A stretch of 57,408 bases of DNA from contig NZ_JACVAI010000010.1 of assembly GCF_014851765.1 (NCBI RefSeq), positions 1-57,408 on the forward strand, written 5' to 3'. Origin of the DNA: Pseudomonas sp. PDM04. Lineage in GTDB: Bacteria; Pseudomonadota; Gammaproteobacteria; Pseudomonadales; Pseudomonadaceae. The translations under genes and the position numbers were made by a program. Shown here piece by piece: positions 19,501-30,000 of the stretch. The notes beneath the pieces are model-generated. The model was not told where the DNA came from. It did no database searches and saw only the letters and a program-made list of their open reading frames with translations. How positions within the stretch are numbered: position 1 is the stretch's first letter; each line of letters opens with the position of its first letter.

Positions 19501-21065
19501 CGCAGGGCCTGGGCTTCGATCAATTGATGAATGCAGCGATCACGAGGGTAATCCGCGCCGCTGTGGTTCCAGTCCACCAGCACCTGGCGTTGCTCGTCCG
19601 CGTCCAGCAGCGCCAGCTCGCCGACCCGTTGCTGCGGGTCGGCGACAAGGCTGTTCAACAGGTTCTGCCAATGCCGGGCCAGACGCTCGATGGTCTCGCG
19701 CTCGAACAGATCGGTGGCGTAGGTCAACTGCGCGCCGAGCCCTTGCGCCTCGTCGAAGGTTTCCAGGGTCAGGTCGAATTGCGCGGTGCGCGCAGGCTGG
19801 TGCAGGTGGCGAATGGTCAGCGCCGATGGATCGGCGGCCTGGGCATTGCGGGTCGCGCCGCTGCTCTGGTGGTTGTACATGACCTGGAACAGCGGGCTGT
19901 AGCTCAGGCTGCGTTCCGGTTGCAGCGCCTCGACCAACTGCTCGAACGGCAGGTCCTGATGGGCCTGGGCGGCCATCACCGAGTGTTTGACCTGGGCCAG
20001 CAGCGTGCTGAAGCGCGCCTGTGGATCGAACTCACTGCGCAACACCTGGGTGTTGACGAAAAAGCCGACCAGTCGCTCGGTTTCGACGCGGTTGCGGTTG
20101 GCCGTCGGTACGCCGACGCGGATGTCGGCCTGACCGCTGTAACGGTGCAGCAAGGTCTGGAACGATGCCAGCAACATCATGAACAGCGTGACGTCCTGCG
20201 CCTTGGCCAGCGCCCTGAGCCGGTCGGTCAGCGCCGCCGGCAAGGCCAGTTCAACCCGCGCACCGCGCAGGCTCTGCACCGCCGGGCGCGGATGGTCGGC
20301 CGGCAGTTCCAGCACCGGGTGTTCGTTGCCCAACTGGGCCTGCCAGTAAGCCAACTGACGCTCGCGCTCGCCGGCCTCCATCCAGTGCCGCTGCCAGATG
20401 CCGTAATCGGCGTACTGGATCGACAGTGGCGGCAGCGTTGGCGCCTGGCCCTGACGGTAAGCGTCATACAGGTGCAGCAACTCCTCGACCATGATCCGCA
20501 TCGACCCGCCATCCGAGGCGATGTGGTGCTGGGTCAAGGTCAGGACATGTTCCCGGGCGCCAAGGCGCAGCAGGCTGACGCGCAACAGCGGGCCGTTGAT
20601 CAGGTCGAAGGGCCGTGCGGTCTGTTCAGCGACGAACGCGTCGATCCGCGCTTCGCTCGGTAGCGCTTGATCCGCATCCTGCACGTCGATGGTCATGGCC
20701 ATGTGCGGATGGATCACCTGCACCGCCCGGTCATCCTGTTGCTGGAAGGTGGTGCGCAGGCTCTGATGGCGCTCGATCAGGGTATTGAAGGCGCGTTCGA
20801 GCGCCGCCACGTCGAGCTCGCCCTGCAACTGCAGGGCACTGGGGATGTTGTAGGCGGCGCTGTCCGGGTCCATTTGCCAGAGGAACCACTGGCGCTCCTG
20901 GGCGAAGGACAACGGCACCGGATCGAACTGCGACTGGGTTTGCGGGATCGGCAGGTTGGCCGGCGACACCCCTTCCTCGAGCATCTTCTGCAGATACACC
21001 CTGCGCTTGTCGAGCGGCAAAGTAATGAAGCGCCGCGCAATCTTCAAAGCGACATTGGTATCCAT
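7578..21065 (-). CDS. NRPS 2: Gly, D-Ser and basic-residue modules, then C domain and TauD-like hydroxylase
   Basis: This 4495-residue protein has the order C-A-T, C-A-T-E, C-A-T, C-TauD. Approximate motif positions are: C HHIASDG 182; A 665, code DILQLGLIWK (Gly); T 1049; C with HHVVADA 1241; A 1715, code DVWHVSLIDK (Ser); T LGGDS 2103; E 2287; D-acceptor-type C 2758; A 3218, code DAEDSGTVSK; T 3622; C HHIISDG 3817. The DAEDSGTVSK code is close to hydroxyornithine pockets and is assigned tentatively. Residues ~4170-4490 form a Fe(II)/2-oxoglutarate oxygenase with His4257-x-Glu4259 and His4451 as metal ligands, plus Arg4460. The HNE triad type is seen in SyrP/AsnO-like amino-acid beta-hydroxylases. 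The last C domain would serve the Asp module on the next protein. The start is the ATG at 21065, which overlaps the previous stop (TGATG). Confidence 0.93.
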   Translation of the reverse strand: MDTNVALKIARRFITLPLDKRRVYLQKMLEEGVSPANLPIPQTQSQFDPVPLSFAQERQWFLWQMDPDSAAYNIPSALQLQGELDVAALERAFNTLIERHQSLRTTFQQQDDRAVQVIHPHMAMTIDVQDADQALPSEARIDAFVAEQTARPFDLINGPLLRVSLLRLGAREHVLTLTQHHIASDGGSMRIMVEELLHLYDAYRQGQAPTLPPLSIQYADYGIWQRHWMEAGERERQLAYWQAQLGNEHPVLELPADHPRPAVQSLRGARVELALPAALTDRLRALAKAQDVTLFMMLLASFQTLLHRYSGQADIRVGVPTANRNRVETERLVGFFVNTQVLRSEFDPQARFSTLLAQVKHSVMAAQAHQDLPFEQLVEALQPERSLSYSPLFQVMYNHQSSGATRNAQAADPSALTIRHLHQPARTAQFDLTLETFDEAQGLGAQLTYATDLFERETIERLARHWQNLLNSLVADPQQRVGELALLDADEQRQVLVDWNHSGADYPRDRCIHQLIEAQALRTPEATALVFEGQALDYAQLNRQANQLAHRLIELGVGPDRLVGIAIDRSLEMLVGLLAILKAGGAYVPLDPQYPPDRLAHMIEDSGLQLLLTQAHLLEQLPIPDGVRTLLLDPQGEHARGYSDADPQVTLDGENLAYAIYTSGSTGKPKGVMVRHQALVNFVTSMLREPGLDARDRMLSLTTFSFDIFGLEIYGPLLCGASVVLVDKQTAQDPQALLDMIAEQQVSVVQATPSTWRMLLDHEQASALRGCTFLCGGEALADDLAQRMLGLAGQVWNLYGPTETTIWSAAWQLTEEHRRPYLGQPIANTTLYILGDELAPNPAGAIGELLIGGDGLARGYHDRPALTAERFLPDPFGNGTRLYRTGDLARHRHDGVLEYMGRIDHQVKIRGFRIELGEIEARLLEQPRVREVAVLAQDALGSQQLVAYVVASPLDLDAADEQQRLRDELKAALKACLPEFMVPAHLLFLARLPLTPNGKLNRKALPAADVSQLQTHYRAPRSEREQQVAAIWQDVLKLDRVGLSDHFFELGGHSLLVTQVVSRVRRVLDIQVPLRSLFEHSVLEDFVQSLGAGQGNRAPAINPVPREQPLPLSFAQERQWFLWKMDPHSAAYNLPTALRLRGTLDKDALQRSFRALVERHESLRTAFIEQDGHTSQVIQAQGRVSFTEQRLADADEAGIKAFVEHETQRPFDLLDGALVRCVLLQVGERDHVLVLTLHHVVADAWSLQVLVDDLLALYSAVELPALPVQYADYAVWQRQWMAAGERERQLAYWTGQLGSEQPLLELPTDHARPAQQSFRGARWSIPIDDALALDLKALARRENVTLFMLLLGSFQALLHRYSGQSDIRVGVPIANRNRLETERLIGFFVNTQVLRAAFDEHLTAAQLLQQVKQTAMAAQMHQDLPFEQLVDALQVQRNLSHSPLFQAMFNHRSEAESGMAAALPGIELDPLAWEHRNAQFDLTLDTSDNPQGLHAALTYATDLFEASTIERMGRHWLNLLRDLVADVNRPVAQLALLDERERQQHVVAWNATAADYPLQRTVQGLIEDQVQRTPHACALVFAGQRLSYAALNARANRVAQVLIEQGVGPDVLVGIALERSVEMVVGLLAILKAGGAYVPLDPEYPAERLAYMFDDSGIELLLTQHHLLEQLPIPAGIRSLVLDQDDGWLDGRSDANPQPLLNGENLAYVIYTSGSTGKPKGAANRHSALVNRLCWMQQAYGLDASDKVLQKTPFSFDVSVWEFFWPLLTGSTLVVAAPGAHRDPAQLIELITAQRITTLHFVPSMLQAFVQDPAVATCTSLTRIVCSGEALPVDAQQQVFAQLPNAGLYNLYGPTEAAIDVTHWTCVDEGRDVVPIGQPIANLSTYVLDAELAPLPVGVIGELYLGGEGLARGYHRRPSLTAERFVTSPFGAGARLYRTGDLARYRADGVIEYAGRIDHQVKIRGLRIELGEIEARLAEHADVRETVVIAQDNTLLVAYVVPHDAALLHADDATRRALAQVLKVHLSQSLPEYMVPQHWLWLEKMPVSPNGKLERKALPKADTQVSHDAYSAPTTAIEQALVEIWQSVLGRAPVGTGDNFFELGGDSIISIQVVSRARQAGIHFSPKDLFLHQTVQSLAMVATTGEGALSIDQGPVTGPTPLLPFQHLFFERDLAEPHHWNQSVLLKTARPLHAGHLEQALQALVAHHDALRLAFSTEHAQPLATHRSLSGQPASLLWQADVADAAALEQWAEQAQRSLDLANGPLVRAVLANLADGSQRLLLVIHHLVVDGVSWRILLEDLQQAYEQLQAGQVLQLPPKTNSTQAWARRLQAHADSPAMQAQLGFWRAQLQGARADLPCERPQGELHNRHARHVQTRLDPVQTRHLLQQAPAAYRTQINDLLLTALARVIGEWTGETSTLIQLEGHGREALFDELDLSRSVGWFTSLFPVRLTPTTETGASIKAIKEQLRAIPDKGLGFGALRYLGNDATRQALKALPVPRITFNYLGQFDAGFAEDAGALFTPATESAGAPQSPLATLDNWLTLNGRVYGGELHIDWTFSGQMFDESTLSRLAQAYGRELERVIEHCCQPQHQGLTPSDFPLAGLTQAQLDALALTPRRVEDIYPLSPMQQGMLFHTLYEQQAGDYINQLCVDVDGLHVERFREAWQAAMDVHDVLRSSFVWDGDVQRPLQVIHKDLAVPFSVLDWRERSDLPQALAELASEQRRQGFDLHAAPLLRLVLVQVGDGRYHLIYTSHHILMDGWSNSQLLGDVLQRYNGQAPSLGGGRYRDYIEWLARQDGQVSETFWKAQLTEFEEPTCLAKALIHRGRKGAGQGEYFLDLDTRRTTDLQQFSRAHKITANTLVQAAWLLLLQRCTGQDTVCFGATVSGRPAQLSGVEQQIGLFINTLPVIASPRAEQPLQQWLQQVQGQNLLLREQEHTPLFDIQRWAGQGGEALFDNILVFENYPIADALQQGGSQDLRFGEVANFEQTNYPLTLSVMLGEQLSMQFSYNRQQFDGAVIEQLAACLDQLLQQMVQAPAERCLGELTLVPVALREVLVQPGDEHRVQQMFEQQVARTPEAIALIYNEQRLSYTALNAQANQLAHVLVQQGVGPDVLVGIAVERSVQMIVSLLAVLKAGGAYVPLDPEYPAERLGAMIEDSGLRVLLTQRHLLGALPAVQNVSVLSLDQLELPAQNDNLPVRCGAQNLAYVMFTSGSTGRPKGVAIDHSALSRHAQTTVGFHGLSAADRCLQFATFNFDAFVEQLYPPLICGATVILRGPDIWDSETWHREVLDKRITVSDLTTAYWNMLVKDFAASAPRDYGVLRLVSVGGEAMPPEGVATWAKAGLGHVQLLNTYGPTEATVSATELDCSEYASGLKPLPATMPIGHALQGRGLHVLDIHGQPAPVGVVGELVIGGDLLARGYFNRPDLTAERFIPDPFDPLGGGRLYRTGDLARYRPDGLIDYAGRLDHQVKIRGFRIELGEIETHLLQAPSVRQALVVAQPAAIGQQLVAYVAFDDPALARGDASAQAQLREDLKARLRASLPDYMVPAHVLLLETLPMSPNGKIDRKALPGVDASAASGDFVAPVGPLEQQIATVWQDVLELEQVGRTDHFFELGGHSLLATQVVSRLRKLTDCPLSLRDLFNHPQLQDLAMWMQAQDRPLVEVPPLLAHGRKTVAPLSLVQRRLWIAEQLSGGTSAYGMPMALRLRGELSIERLVSSFAEVVRRHEVLRTAYVQDDEGDPIALISEQVAVDFPVTDLSGLSRSAQEEQVAQAALDNVRTPIDLEQAPLWRGRILHLGPTEHVMLYGMHHIISDGWSMGVLVNELVRIYHQSEGLDRTPLPALDVQYSDFALWQQALEQRGVLGQQAAYWKGQLAGCSGQLSLPTDNPRGLVPSFEGDSVQFRLEAGLTRALRQHSTQAGVTLYSTLLASFQVLLHQVSGAADVLVGADVAGRGQPELERLIGFFVNVLPLRSRFDAGSTFSSFLARTQQTLLGALEHQDLPFDMIVDTSGVPRHKGMNPLVQVLFVMNNLPGSVQTLGGLSVETLPVLESHSKFDMALFVDDEEGQLLGNWQFATTLFGHERIQSLVKAWIALLEQIVADQDIQLGAISMPVEHSAVAARPAAPGPKADKLGKFLKRSATTVAKIRPAPVRESLLAAPQPFPLLMEPNEPQLDLIEWIRQNRPLIEQKLAEHAGILFRGFALDGIQGFEAFAEAIQPGLYGQYGDLPKKEGGKNTYRSTPYPERKMILFHNESSHQDRWPRKQMFYCEQPSLSGGATPVVDCRLMYEKLPADLRDKFEDKGLLYVRTFTDKLDVSWQHFFKTEDRAEVEARCRAGGIEWRWLDNDELQTRTPGPAIIRHPVTGAKSFFNQVQLHHIYWLEPQVREDLLSMFGLDRMPRHVFYGDGTPIEDDVMQRIGDLYEECAVRFDWQKGDAILLDNMLVAHARDPYEGPRKIVVAMGDMYDHSALDAQPSATIAQGATNTEETGA

Positions 21066-24000
21066 CAAGCTTCCTCCATTTCGTCAAGCAGGGCGTCCAG
21101 CTTGCTCAGTTTCAACGTGTCGACCTGCTCACCGGCAGCGGCCAGACGGCTGACGAAATCTGTCAGTACGGGGTATTGAAAAAGCAGTTGCGGGGTCAGT
21201 TTCAGCCCCAGTTCCAGTTGCAGCCGCGACACCACATTCACCGCCAGCAGCGAGTGACCGCCGAGTTCGAAGAAGTGGTCGTCGAGACCCACACGATCCA
21301 GGTCCAGCACGTGCTGCCAGATCGCCGCGACTTGCTGTTCCAGCTCGCTGCGCGGCGCCACATAGCTGGCCTGCGACTGGCTGGCGTCCACCGCCGGCAG
21401 TGCCTTGCGATCGAGCTTGCCGTTGGGGGTCAGCGGCAACCGGGCGATGAACAGCAGGTGGGCCGGCACCATGTACTCGGGCAGGCTGTCCTTGAGTCGC
21501 GCCTTGAGTGCCTCACGCAGGCTGCGTTGCGCCTCGGCATCGTCGAGCACCTGATGCCCGGCCACCACGTAGGCCACCAGTTGCTGACCACCGAGACCGT
21601 ACTGCGCCAGCACCGCCACGTCGTCGACGCCGGGTTGTTGCAGCAGGCGGGCTTCGATTTCACTCAGCTCGATGCGGAAACCGCGGATCTTCACTTGATG
21701 GTCGATACGCCCGCGGTACTCGATCACACCGTCGACCTGATAACGCACCAGGTCACCGGTGCGGTACAGGCGCTCGCCATTTCGGGCGAACGGGTTCGGC
21801 ACGTACTTCTCGGCGGTCATCGCCGCACGTCCCAGGTAGCCACGGGTGATGCCCGCGCCGGCCAGGTACAGCTCGGCCGAGACGCCTTGCGGCACTGGTT
21901 GCAGGTCGGCATCCAGCACGTAGCTGGCGGTGTGGTGCAGCGGCCGGCCGATGTTCGCCGCGCCCCCGGCGCTGCGGCGGGTCCAGGTGGAATAGGTGGT
22001 GTCTTCCGAGGGGCCGTACAGGTCGTAGACGTGCTCGACCGTTGACTGTTCGTAAAGCGCGTCCACCAGCGTTTGCTTCAGTGGTTCACCGGCCAGGTTG
22101 ATGATGCGCACGCCCGGCGGAATCTGCCCGGCGGCGTGCAGCGCATTGATGGCCGACGGCACGGTGTTGATCAGGCGCACCTGATCCCGCGCCGGCAGTT
22201 GCGGCAATTCCAGCGCATTGCGAGCGATGATCAGCGAACCGCCGTTGGCCAGGGTGACGAACAGCTCCCACACCGACAGGTCGAAGCACACCGAGGTCGA
22301 GGCCAGCACGCCCTGGATGTCGTCGCGGCGGTACACCGACTGCGACCAGTCGATCAGCGCCGACACGTTGCGGTGGGCGATGGCCACGCCTTTCGGTTGG
22401 CCGGTGGAACCGGAGGTGTAGATCACATAGGCCAGGTTGTCCGGGGTCACGCGGCTCAGCGGCGCGTGCTGTGGATAACTCGCCCAGGCATCGGCGGCGT
22501 CCATCAGCAGCACCTGGGTGTCGCTGGCCACGTTCAGGTTCTGCGCCACCGCCGACTCGGTCAGCAGCACCCGCGCGCGGCTGTCGTCGAGCATGTAGGC
22601 CACGCGCTCGGCTGGGTAGTCCGGGTCCAGCGGCACATAGGCGCCACCGGCCTTGAGCACCGCCAGCAGTGCCACCAGCAGTTGCTCGGAACGCGGCATC
22701 GCCACGCCGACCCGCACTTCCGGGCCGACACCCCGTTCGATCAGTTGATGCGCCAAGCGGTTGGCCTGGGCATCGAGTTCGGCGTAGCTCAGGTGCCGCG
22801 TGCCGAAGGTCACCGCCAATGCCTCGGGGGTCGCCGCAACTTGTCGGGCGATCATTTCATGGATGCACAGGGGGTCGGCAAACCCCTCGCCCGGCAGGTT
22901 CCACGCGTGGACGATGCGTTGATGCTCCGCAGCGTCCAGCAGCAACAGGTCGGCGAGACAACGTTGACCGCCTCCTGTCATCTGGCTCAGCAGGTGTTGC
23001 AGCTGGTTCGCCAGTTGCGCCAGGGTCTGCTCGGCAAACGCAGTGCGCTGATAACTGAAATGCAGCGTCAGCTCGCGTTCCAGGCTCACCAGCAACGTCA
23101 GCGGATAGTGAGTCTGTTCGCGGCCGGCCACCGGACCGAAGCGCAGTCCTGACGGCGCGCCCTGCTCCAGTGCCTCGGCGATCGGGTAGTTCTCGAACAC
23201 CATCAGGGTGTCGAACAGCGCTTCACCGCCCTGGCCGGCCCAGCGCTGGATGTCGAACAACGGCGTGTGCTCGAACTCGCGCAAGGCCAGGTTCTGCGCT
23301 TGCACCGCCTGCAGCCAGCTGTCGAGCGACTGCCCGGCACGCGGGGTGGCGATCACCGGCAAGGTGTTGATGAACAGGCCGATCTGCTGCTCCACCCCCG
23401 GCAAGTCCGCCGGGCGCCCGGCGACCGTGGCGCCGAATGCCACGGTGTCCTTGCCACTGTAGCGTTGCAACAGCAACAGCCACGCCGCTTGCACCAGGGT
23501 GTTGACCGTGACTTTCGAAGACCGGGCGAATTCGCCAAGGCGGGCCGTCAGTTCGGCGTCCAGCACCTGGAAATGATCGCCATATCCTTCGCCGCCCTCT
23601 GCCGCAGGCGCAACCGTCTGGGCAAGCCGCGTCGGTTCCTCCAGTTCGTGCAATGCCGGGGTCCAGAACGCTTCGCTGGCCGCTGCATCCTGGCGTTGCA
23701 GCCAGCCGATGTAGTCGCGATAACGCCCGCCGTTCGTCGCGACGAACTGACCGCTGTAACGTTGCAGGACTTCACCGAGCAACTGCGAATTGCTCCAGCC
23801 ATCCATCAGGATGTGGTGGTTGGTGTAGATCAGGTGATGGCGCTGCTCGTCGAGACGCACGATCACCAGGCGCAACAGGCTTGCATCGCTCAGGTGCAGG
23901 TTCTGCCGTTCGCTGTCGGCCAATGCCTGCAAGGCCTGGTCGGGCTGCGGGTGGGTGCGCAGGTCGTGCAGGCTGTAAGGCATCGGCGCGTGTTTGCTGA

Positions 24001-27000
24001 CCACCTGCACCGGGTGCGGCAACTCCCCCTGCCAGACGAAGCGCGTGCGCAGGATGTCATGGGCCTCGACCGCCGCTTGCCAGGCCTGGTGGAAGCGCTC
24101 GGGGTCAAGGCCTTCGACGTCCAGACGCATCTGGTTGATGTAGTCGCCCGAGGTCTCCTGGTACACCGCGTGAAACAGCATGCCCTGCTGCATCGGCGAC
24201 AGTGGGTAAAGGTCCTCGATCAGCGCTGCCGGCAACGGCAGGCGGTCCAGTTGCGCCTGGCTCAGACGGGCCAGCGGGAAGTCCGACGGTGTGACGCCGT
24301 GGTGACCGGCCTGGCAGCAATGACCGATCAGCGCTTGCAGTTCCTGCGCGTAGTCGTCGGCCAGGCGCTGGATGGTCGCCTCATGGAACATCTCGCGGCT
24401 GAAGGTCCAGCCCAGGTTCAGCTCGCCGCCATACACCTGGCCGTTGAGCGCCAACAGGTTGGCCAGTGGCGCTTCGGCATCCAGCTCATCCCCGGCCGCC
24501 TCGGCGGACGGCACGAACAGAGCGCCGTCGGCCTCGGCAAAGCTGCCATCGAACTGGCCCAGGTAGTTGAAGGTCAGGCGCGGCACGGGCAACCGGGCCA
24601 TGGCCTCACGTGCAGCCGTGTCGCCCAGGCGGGCCAGTGCGCCGAAACCGATGCCCTTGTTGGGGATCGCGCGCAGTTGTTCCTTGATCTGTTTCAGCGA
24701 CTCGCCGAGGTCGGCCACCGGAGTCAGTCGGGCCGGATACAGGCTGGTGAACCAGCCGACCGTGCGTGTCAGGTCGACGTCGTCGAACAACGCTTCACGA
24801 CCATGACCTTCAAGCTGCACCAACGCACTGTCGGAACCGGTCCAGCGCACCATGACCCTGGCCAGCGCCGTCAACAGCAGGTCATTGACCTGTGTGCGAT
24901 AAGCCGCCGGAGCGTCTTGCAGCAATTGACGGGTCAGGTCCCGGTTCAGTTGCGTACGCACCGTCACCGCGTGTTTGTGTTGCAGCCCGCCCTCGGGGTT
25001 ATCCAGCGGCAACCTTGCATCGGCAGCGTGCAGTCGTTGTTGCCAGCCGGCCAGTTCGGCCTGCAACGGCGCACTGCAGGCATAGCTGTGCAGGTGCTGC
25101 GCCCAGGTCTGGGCCGCCGTGGTTTTTGCCGGCAGTCGCAGCGGTTCGCTTCGGACCAGTTGACCGTAGGCGGTTTGCAGGTCGTCGAACAGGATCCGCC
25201 ACGACACGCCGTCCACCACCAGGTGATGGATCGCCAGCAGCAGCCGCTGGCTGCCATCGCCCAGGTGAGCCAGCAGTGCTCGCAGCAGCGGCCCCTGTTG
25301 CAGATTCAGGCTGCGTTGCGCGCTGTTGGCGGCGGCTTCCAGCTCTGCGGCGCCGGCAACGTCCACCGACCACACCAGTGCTTCGCTTAGGCTGCCCGGC
25401 GCTTGATAGCGGGCGTGCCAGCCGTCGGCCTGTTCGACGAAGCTCAGGCGTAAGCCGTCGTGATGCTCCACCAACGCAGCCAGGGCCTGCTCCAGCACAT
25501 CGGCGCGCAGGGGTTGCGTGGGTTTGAGCATCACGGCCTGATTCCAGTGCTGACGCTCGGGGATGGCCTGCTCGAAGAACAGCTGCTGCACCGGCAACAG
25601 CGGGAGTTCACCGGTGACCGGTCCCTGATCGATCCGTTGTGCCGCCTCACCGACCTGCGCGACCTGAGCCAGTGCCTGGAGCGTCTGGTGCTGGAACAGG
25701 TCTTTGGGGGTAAAGCGAATCCCGGCCTGACGGGCACGGCTGACCACTTGAATGGAGATGATCGAATCGCCGCCGAGCTCGAAGAAGTTATCGCTCAGCC
25801 CGACCTGCTCAAGTTTCAGCACGTCCTGCCAGATCGTCGCCAACTGCTGCTCCAGCGCGCTGTGTGGCGCCACGTAGGCTTGCTGCAACTGGCTGACGTC
25901 AGGCTTGGGCAGGTTCTTGCGATCCAGTTTGCCGTTGGGCGTCAGCGGCAGACGTTCCAGAACCAGCAGATAGGCTGGAACCATGTGCGCGGGCAACGTG
26001 GTCTTCAACTGCTCGCGCAGGGCTTCGGCAAAATCGCTGCGCGCGGCGTTCAGCGCGTCGGCCACCACATAGGCCACCAGGCGCTTGCCGCTGCCGAAGC
26101 TGCCTTCCTGGGCCACCACCACCGCTTCGCGCACCCCGGCCAGGGCTTGCAGGCTGGCTTCGATTTCCCCCAGCTCGATACGGAAGCCGCGGATCTTCAC
26201 CTGGTTGTCGATGCGATCCAGGTAATCGAAGGTGCCGTCGGCCCGTTGCCGCACCAGGTCCCCGGTGCGGTACAGCAAGCCTCCGTGGGTGCTGAACGGA
26301 TCGGCGACAAAGCGTTCGGCCGTCAGGCCGGGACGATTCAGGTAGCCCCGCGCCAACCCCGTGCCACCCAGGTACAACTCACCCGCCATGCCTTGCGGCA
26401 ACAGGTTGAGGTCGGCGTCGAGCACGTAGACACTGCGGTCGCCGATGCGGCTGCCGATCGGTGCATACGCAGCGCCGCACGTCACGTCGCGCCCGGCCTT
26501 CCAGATCAGCGGCGTGACCACGGTTTCGGTCGGGCCGTAGCCGTTGATGATGTAGTCCGGATCGAGGGCGCGCTTGACCCGCTCGAAACTGGCGGCCGGC
26601 ACGGCGTCGCCGCCGAAGCAGTAGATCCGCACTGTCGGCGGATGACCTTCACGCTCGGCATGTTCGGCCAGTTGTTGCAGGTACACCGGCGGGAACGCCA
26701 CCACGGTCACGCCGTGTTCGCGCATCGCGTTGTAGGTCTGCTCCGGCGTCCACAGGCTGTCATCGCGAATCAGCAGCGAGGCACCGTGGGTCAGGCTGGT
26801 CAGCCAGCGTTCGTGGGCGCCGTCGAAAGCGAAGGACATGAAATGGAATTCGCAGTCGCTGTCACGCATTTCGTAGCGCTCGCCGATGGCCTGGCAATGC
26901 ATCGCCAGCGGACCGTGGGCGACGCTGACACCCTTGGGATTGCCGGTGGAACCCGAGGTGTAGATGACGTAAGCGAGGTTCTGCGGATCGATTGCCACCT

Positions 27001-30000
27001 GCGGCGCACGGGTGGGCTGGTCGTCGAGGTCGAGGCGATCCAGTTCCAGCCGCTCCACCGCGCCGTGCACCGGCAACTGCGCGGCCACCGAAGAGTCGGT
27101 CAGCAACAATGCCAGGCCCGAGTCTTTAATCAGATAGGCCAGCCGCTCACGCGGGTAACGGGTGTCCAGCGGCACGTAGGCGCCTCCGGCCTTGAGCACC
27201 GCCAACAACGCGACGATGACCCCTTCACTGCGCGGCAAGGCCACGCCGACCCGAGTTTCCGGGCCGACACCCCGGGCGATCAAGGCATGGGCCAGGCGGT
27301 TGGCCCGCTGATCGAGGGTGCCGTAGCTGAAGTGCTGGCCGGCGAAGATCACCGCCGTCCGCTCGGGACGCTGCGCCGCCCATTCGGCAATGCGCTGATG
27401 CACCGCCACGTTGACCGGATACGGTTGCGGATGATTGTCCGCTTGCTGCTGCGCCCGTTCGGCAGCATTGGTCAGGGCGATTTCACCCAGGCGACGCTCG
27501 GCAGACTCGGCGAACTGCTGCAGCAGGTGCAACAAGTGCGCGCTGATGCGCTCGATGGCCGCCGCCGGGAACAGCGACCGGTCATAGCTGAAGTGCAGGG
27601 CCAATGCCTGCCCGAGCGTCACGGCAATGCTCAGCGGGTAATGGGTCTGTTCCAGGTTGGCCACGTCGCCGAACACCACGCCTGGCTCGGCGCCTTGTTG
27701 CAGCGCCTGGGCAATCGGGTAGTTCTCGAACACCAGGATGTTGTCGAACAGCGCCTCGCCACTCTGCCCGGCCCAACGCTGCACGTCCGCCAACGGCGTG
27801 TGCTCGAACTCGCGCAGGCTGAGGTTTTGCGCCTGTACGGCTTGCAGCCAGGCCGCGACGGTCTGGTCCGGACGCGGCGTACCGATCACCGGCAAGGTGT
27901 TGATGAACAGACCGACCTGTTGCTCGATGCCGGGCAGATCGGCCGGGCGACCGGCGACCGTGGCGCCGAAGGCCACGCTCTCATGACCGGTGTAGCGTTG
28001 CAGCAACAGCAGCCAGGCGGCTTGCACCAGGGTGTTGACGGTGACTTTCTGCTGGCGGGAAAACGCTTCCAGGCCCAGCGTATTCGCAGGCGTCAGGTTC
28101 AGGTAATGATCGCCATGGCCGCTGAGGCTGTCGTTGCCCGCCACCACCTGGGCCAGGCGCGTCGGCTCCTGCAGCGACGCCAGCTGTTCGCCCCAGTAAG
28201 CCTCGCTCGCCTGGGCGTCCTGACGCTGCAGCCAACCGATGTAATCGCCATAACGCCCACCCGTCGCCGGTGGCGTTTGACCGCGGTAGCGTTGCAGGAC
28301 TTCGCCGAGCAGCTGCGAATTGCTCCAGCCATCCATCAGGATGTGGTGATGGGTGTAGATCAGATGCCAGCCATCGGCAGCGGTTTGCACCAGCACCAGA
28401 CGCAGTAACGGCGCCTGGGTGAGATCGAAGCCCTGCTGGCGCTGGTCATCCGCCAGGTCGTCCAGCGCCACGGCCAGATCGCCGTGCTCACGCCAATCGA
28501 GCACGCTGAACGGCAATTGCACCTGTTTGTGGACGATCTGGACCGGCTGCTCCAGCTCGCCCTGCCAGACAAACCCGGTGCGCAGAATGTCCTGCGCCTC
28601 GACGGTCGCTTGCCAGGCGGCGCGGAAGCGCTGCGGATCGAGGCCCTGAACGTCGACCCGCAGCTGATTGATGTACTCGCCCGCCGCCTGTTCATACAGG
28701 GTGTGGAACAACAGACCCTGTTGCATCGGCGACAAGGGATAGAGGTCGTCCAACTGGCCGGCCGCCACCGGCAAGCCGTCGAGTTGCGCCTGGGTCAGGC
28801 GCGCCAGCGGGAAGTCCGATGGCGTGGGCTGCGGGAGGTCGAGGGTGCAGCAATGTTCGATCAGTGCGTCGAGTTCGGCCACATAATGGCCGGCCAGTTG
28901 CTCGATGGTGCGGCGGTCGAACATCTCGCTGCTGAAACCCCAGCTCATCGCCAGCTCGCCGCCATACACCTGGCCCTCCACCGTCAGCCAGTTGGCCAAA
29001 GGCGCGCCGGGATCCTGCGCTGCGCCGCTGCCTTCGCTCGAGGGTAGGAACAGCGCCGCGTCGTCGAACTGGCGATCGAACTGCCCCAGGTAGTTGAAGG
29101 TGATGCGCGGTGCGGGCAGGGCTGCCAGCACTGCGCCGATCGCAGGTTCGGCCAGGTAACGCAGCGCGCCGTAGCCCAGGCCCTTGTCCGGCACGGCTCG
29201 CAGTTGTTCCTTGATGGTCTTGATCGATACGCCGACCTCGGCGTCAGGCGTCAGCTTGACCGGGAACAGGCTGGTGAACCAGCCGACGGTGCGGCTCAGG
29301 TCGATGTCGTCGAACAGGTCTTCGCGACCATGGCCTTCGAGCTGGATCAGCGTGCTGCCCTGCCCGGTCCAGCGACACACCACACGCGCCAGCGCCGTCA
29401 GCAGCAGGTCGTTGACCTGGGTGCGATAGGCTGCGGGCGCCCCTTGCAGCAGCTTGCGGGTCTGTTCGGCGTCGAGTCTGATCTCGACTTTCTGCTCGAA
29501 ACGATTCTCCAGGGCGCCGTTGGCGCGATCGCAAGGCAAGTCGCCCTGCACGTCGCGCAGTTGCGCCTGCCAGTGATCGAGGCTGTGGAGGAACACCGGC
29601 AGGTGCGCTTGCAGGCGCGCCGCCCAGTGCTGATAGGCGCTGGTCTTGGCGACAGGCCGCATGGCCGTTCCGTCCCGGGCCTCGCGGTAAAACTGCTGCA
29701 GATCTTCCAGCAGGACGCGCCACGACACCCCGTCCACCACCAGGTGATGGATCACCAGCAGCAAACGCTGGCTGCCATCGTGCATGTCCACCCGCAGCGC
29801 TCGCAGCAGCGGGCCCTGTTGCAGGTCGAGGCTGCGCTGCGCCTCTTCGCAGAGGTCCAGCAAGGCTTGCGCCGAATCGGCCCGGCGCTGCCACAGCACC
29901 GAATCCGCCGTCGGCCCCGTATAGGCCTGCTGCCACCCCGCGGCGCTGTTCTGGTAACGCAGGCGCAAGCCGTCGTGGTGCCTGAGCAATTGCCCCAGGG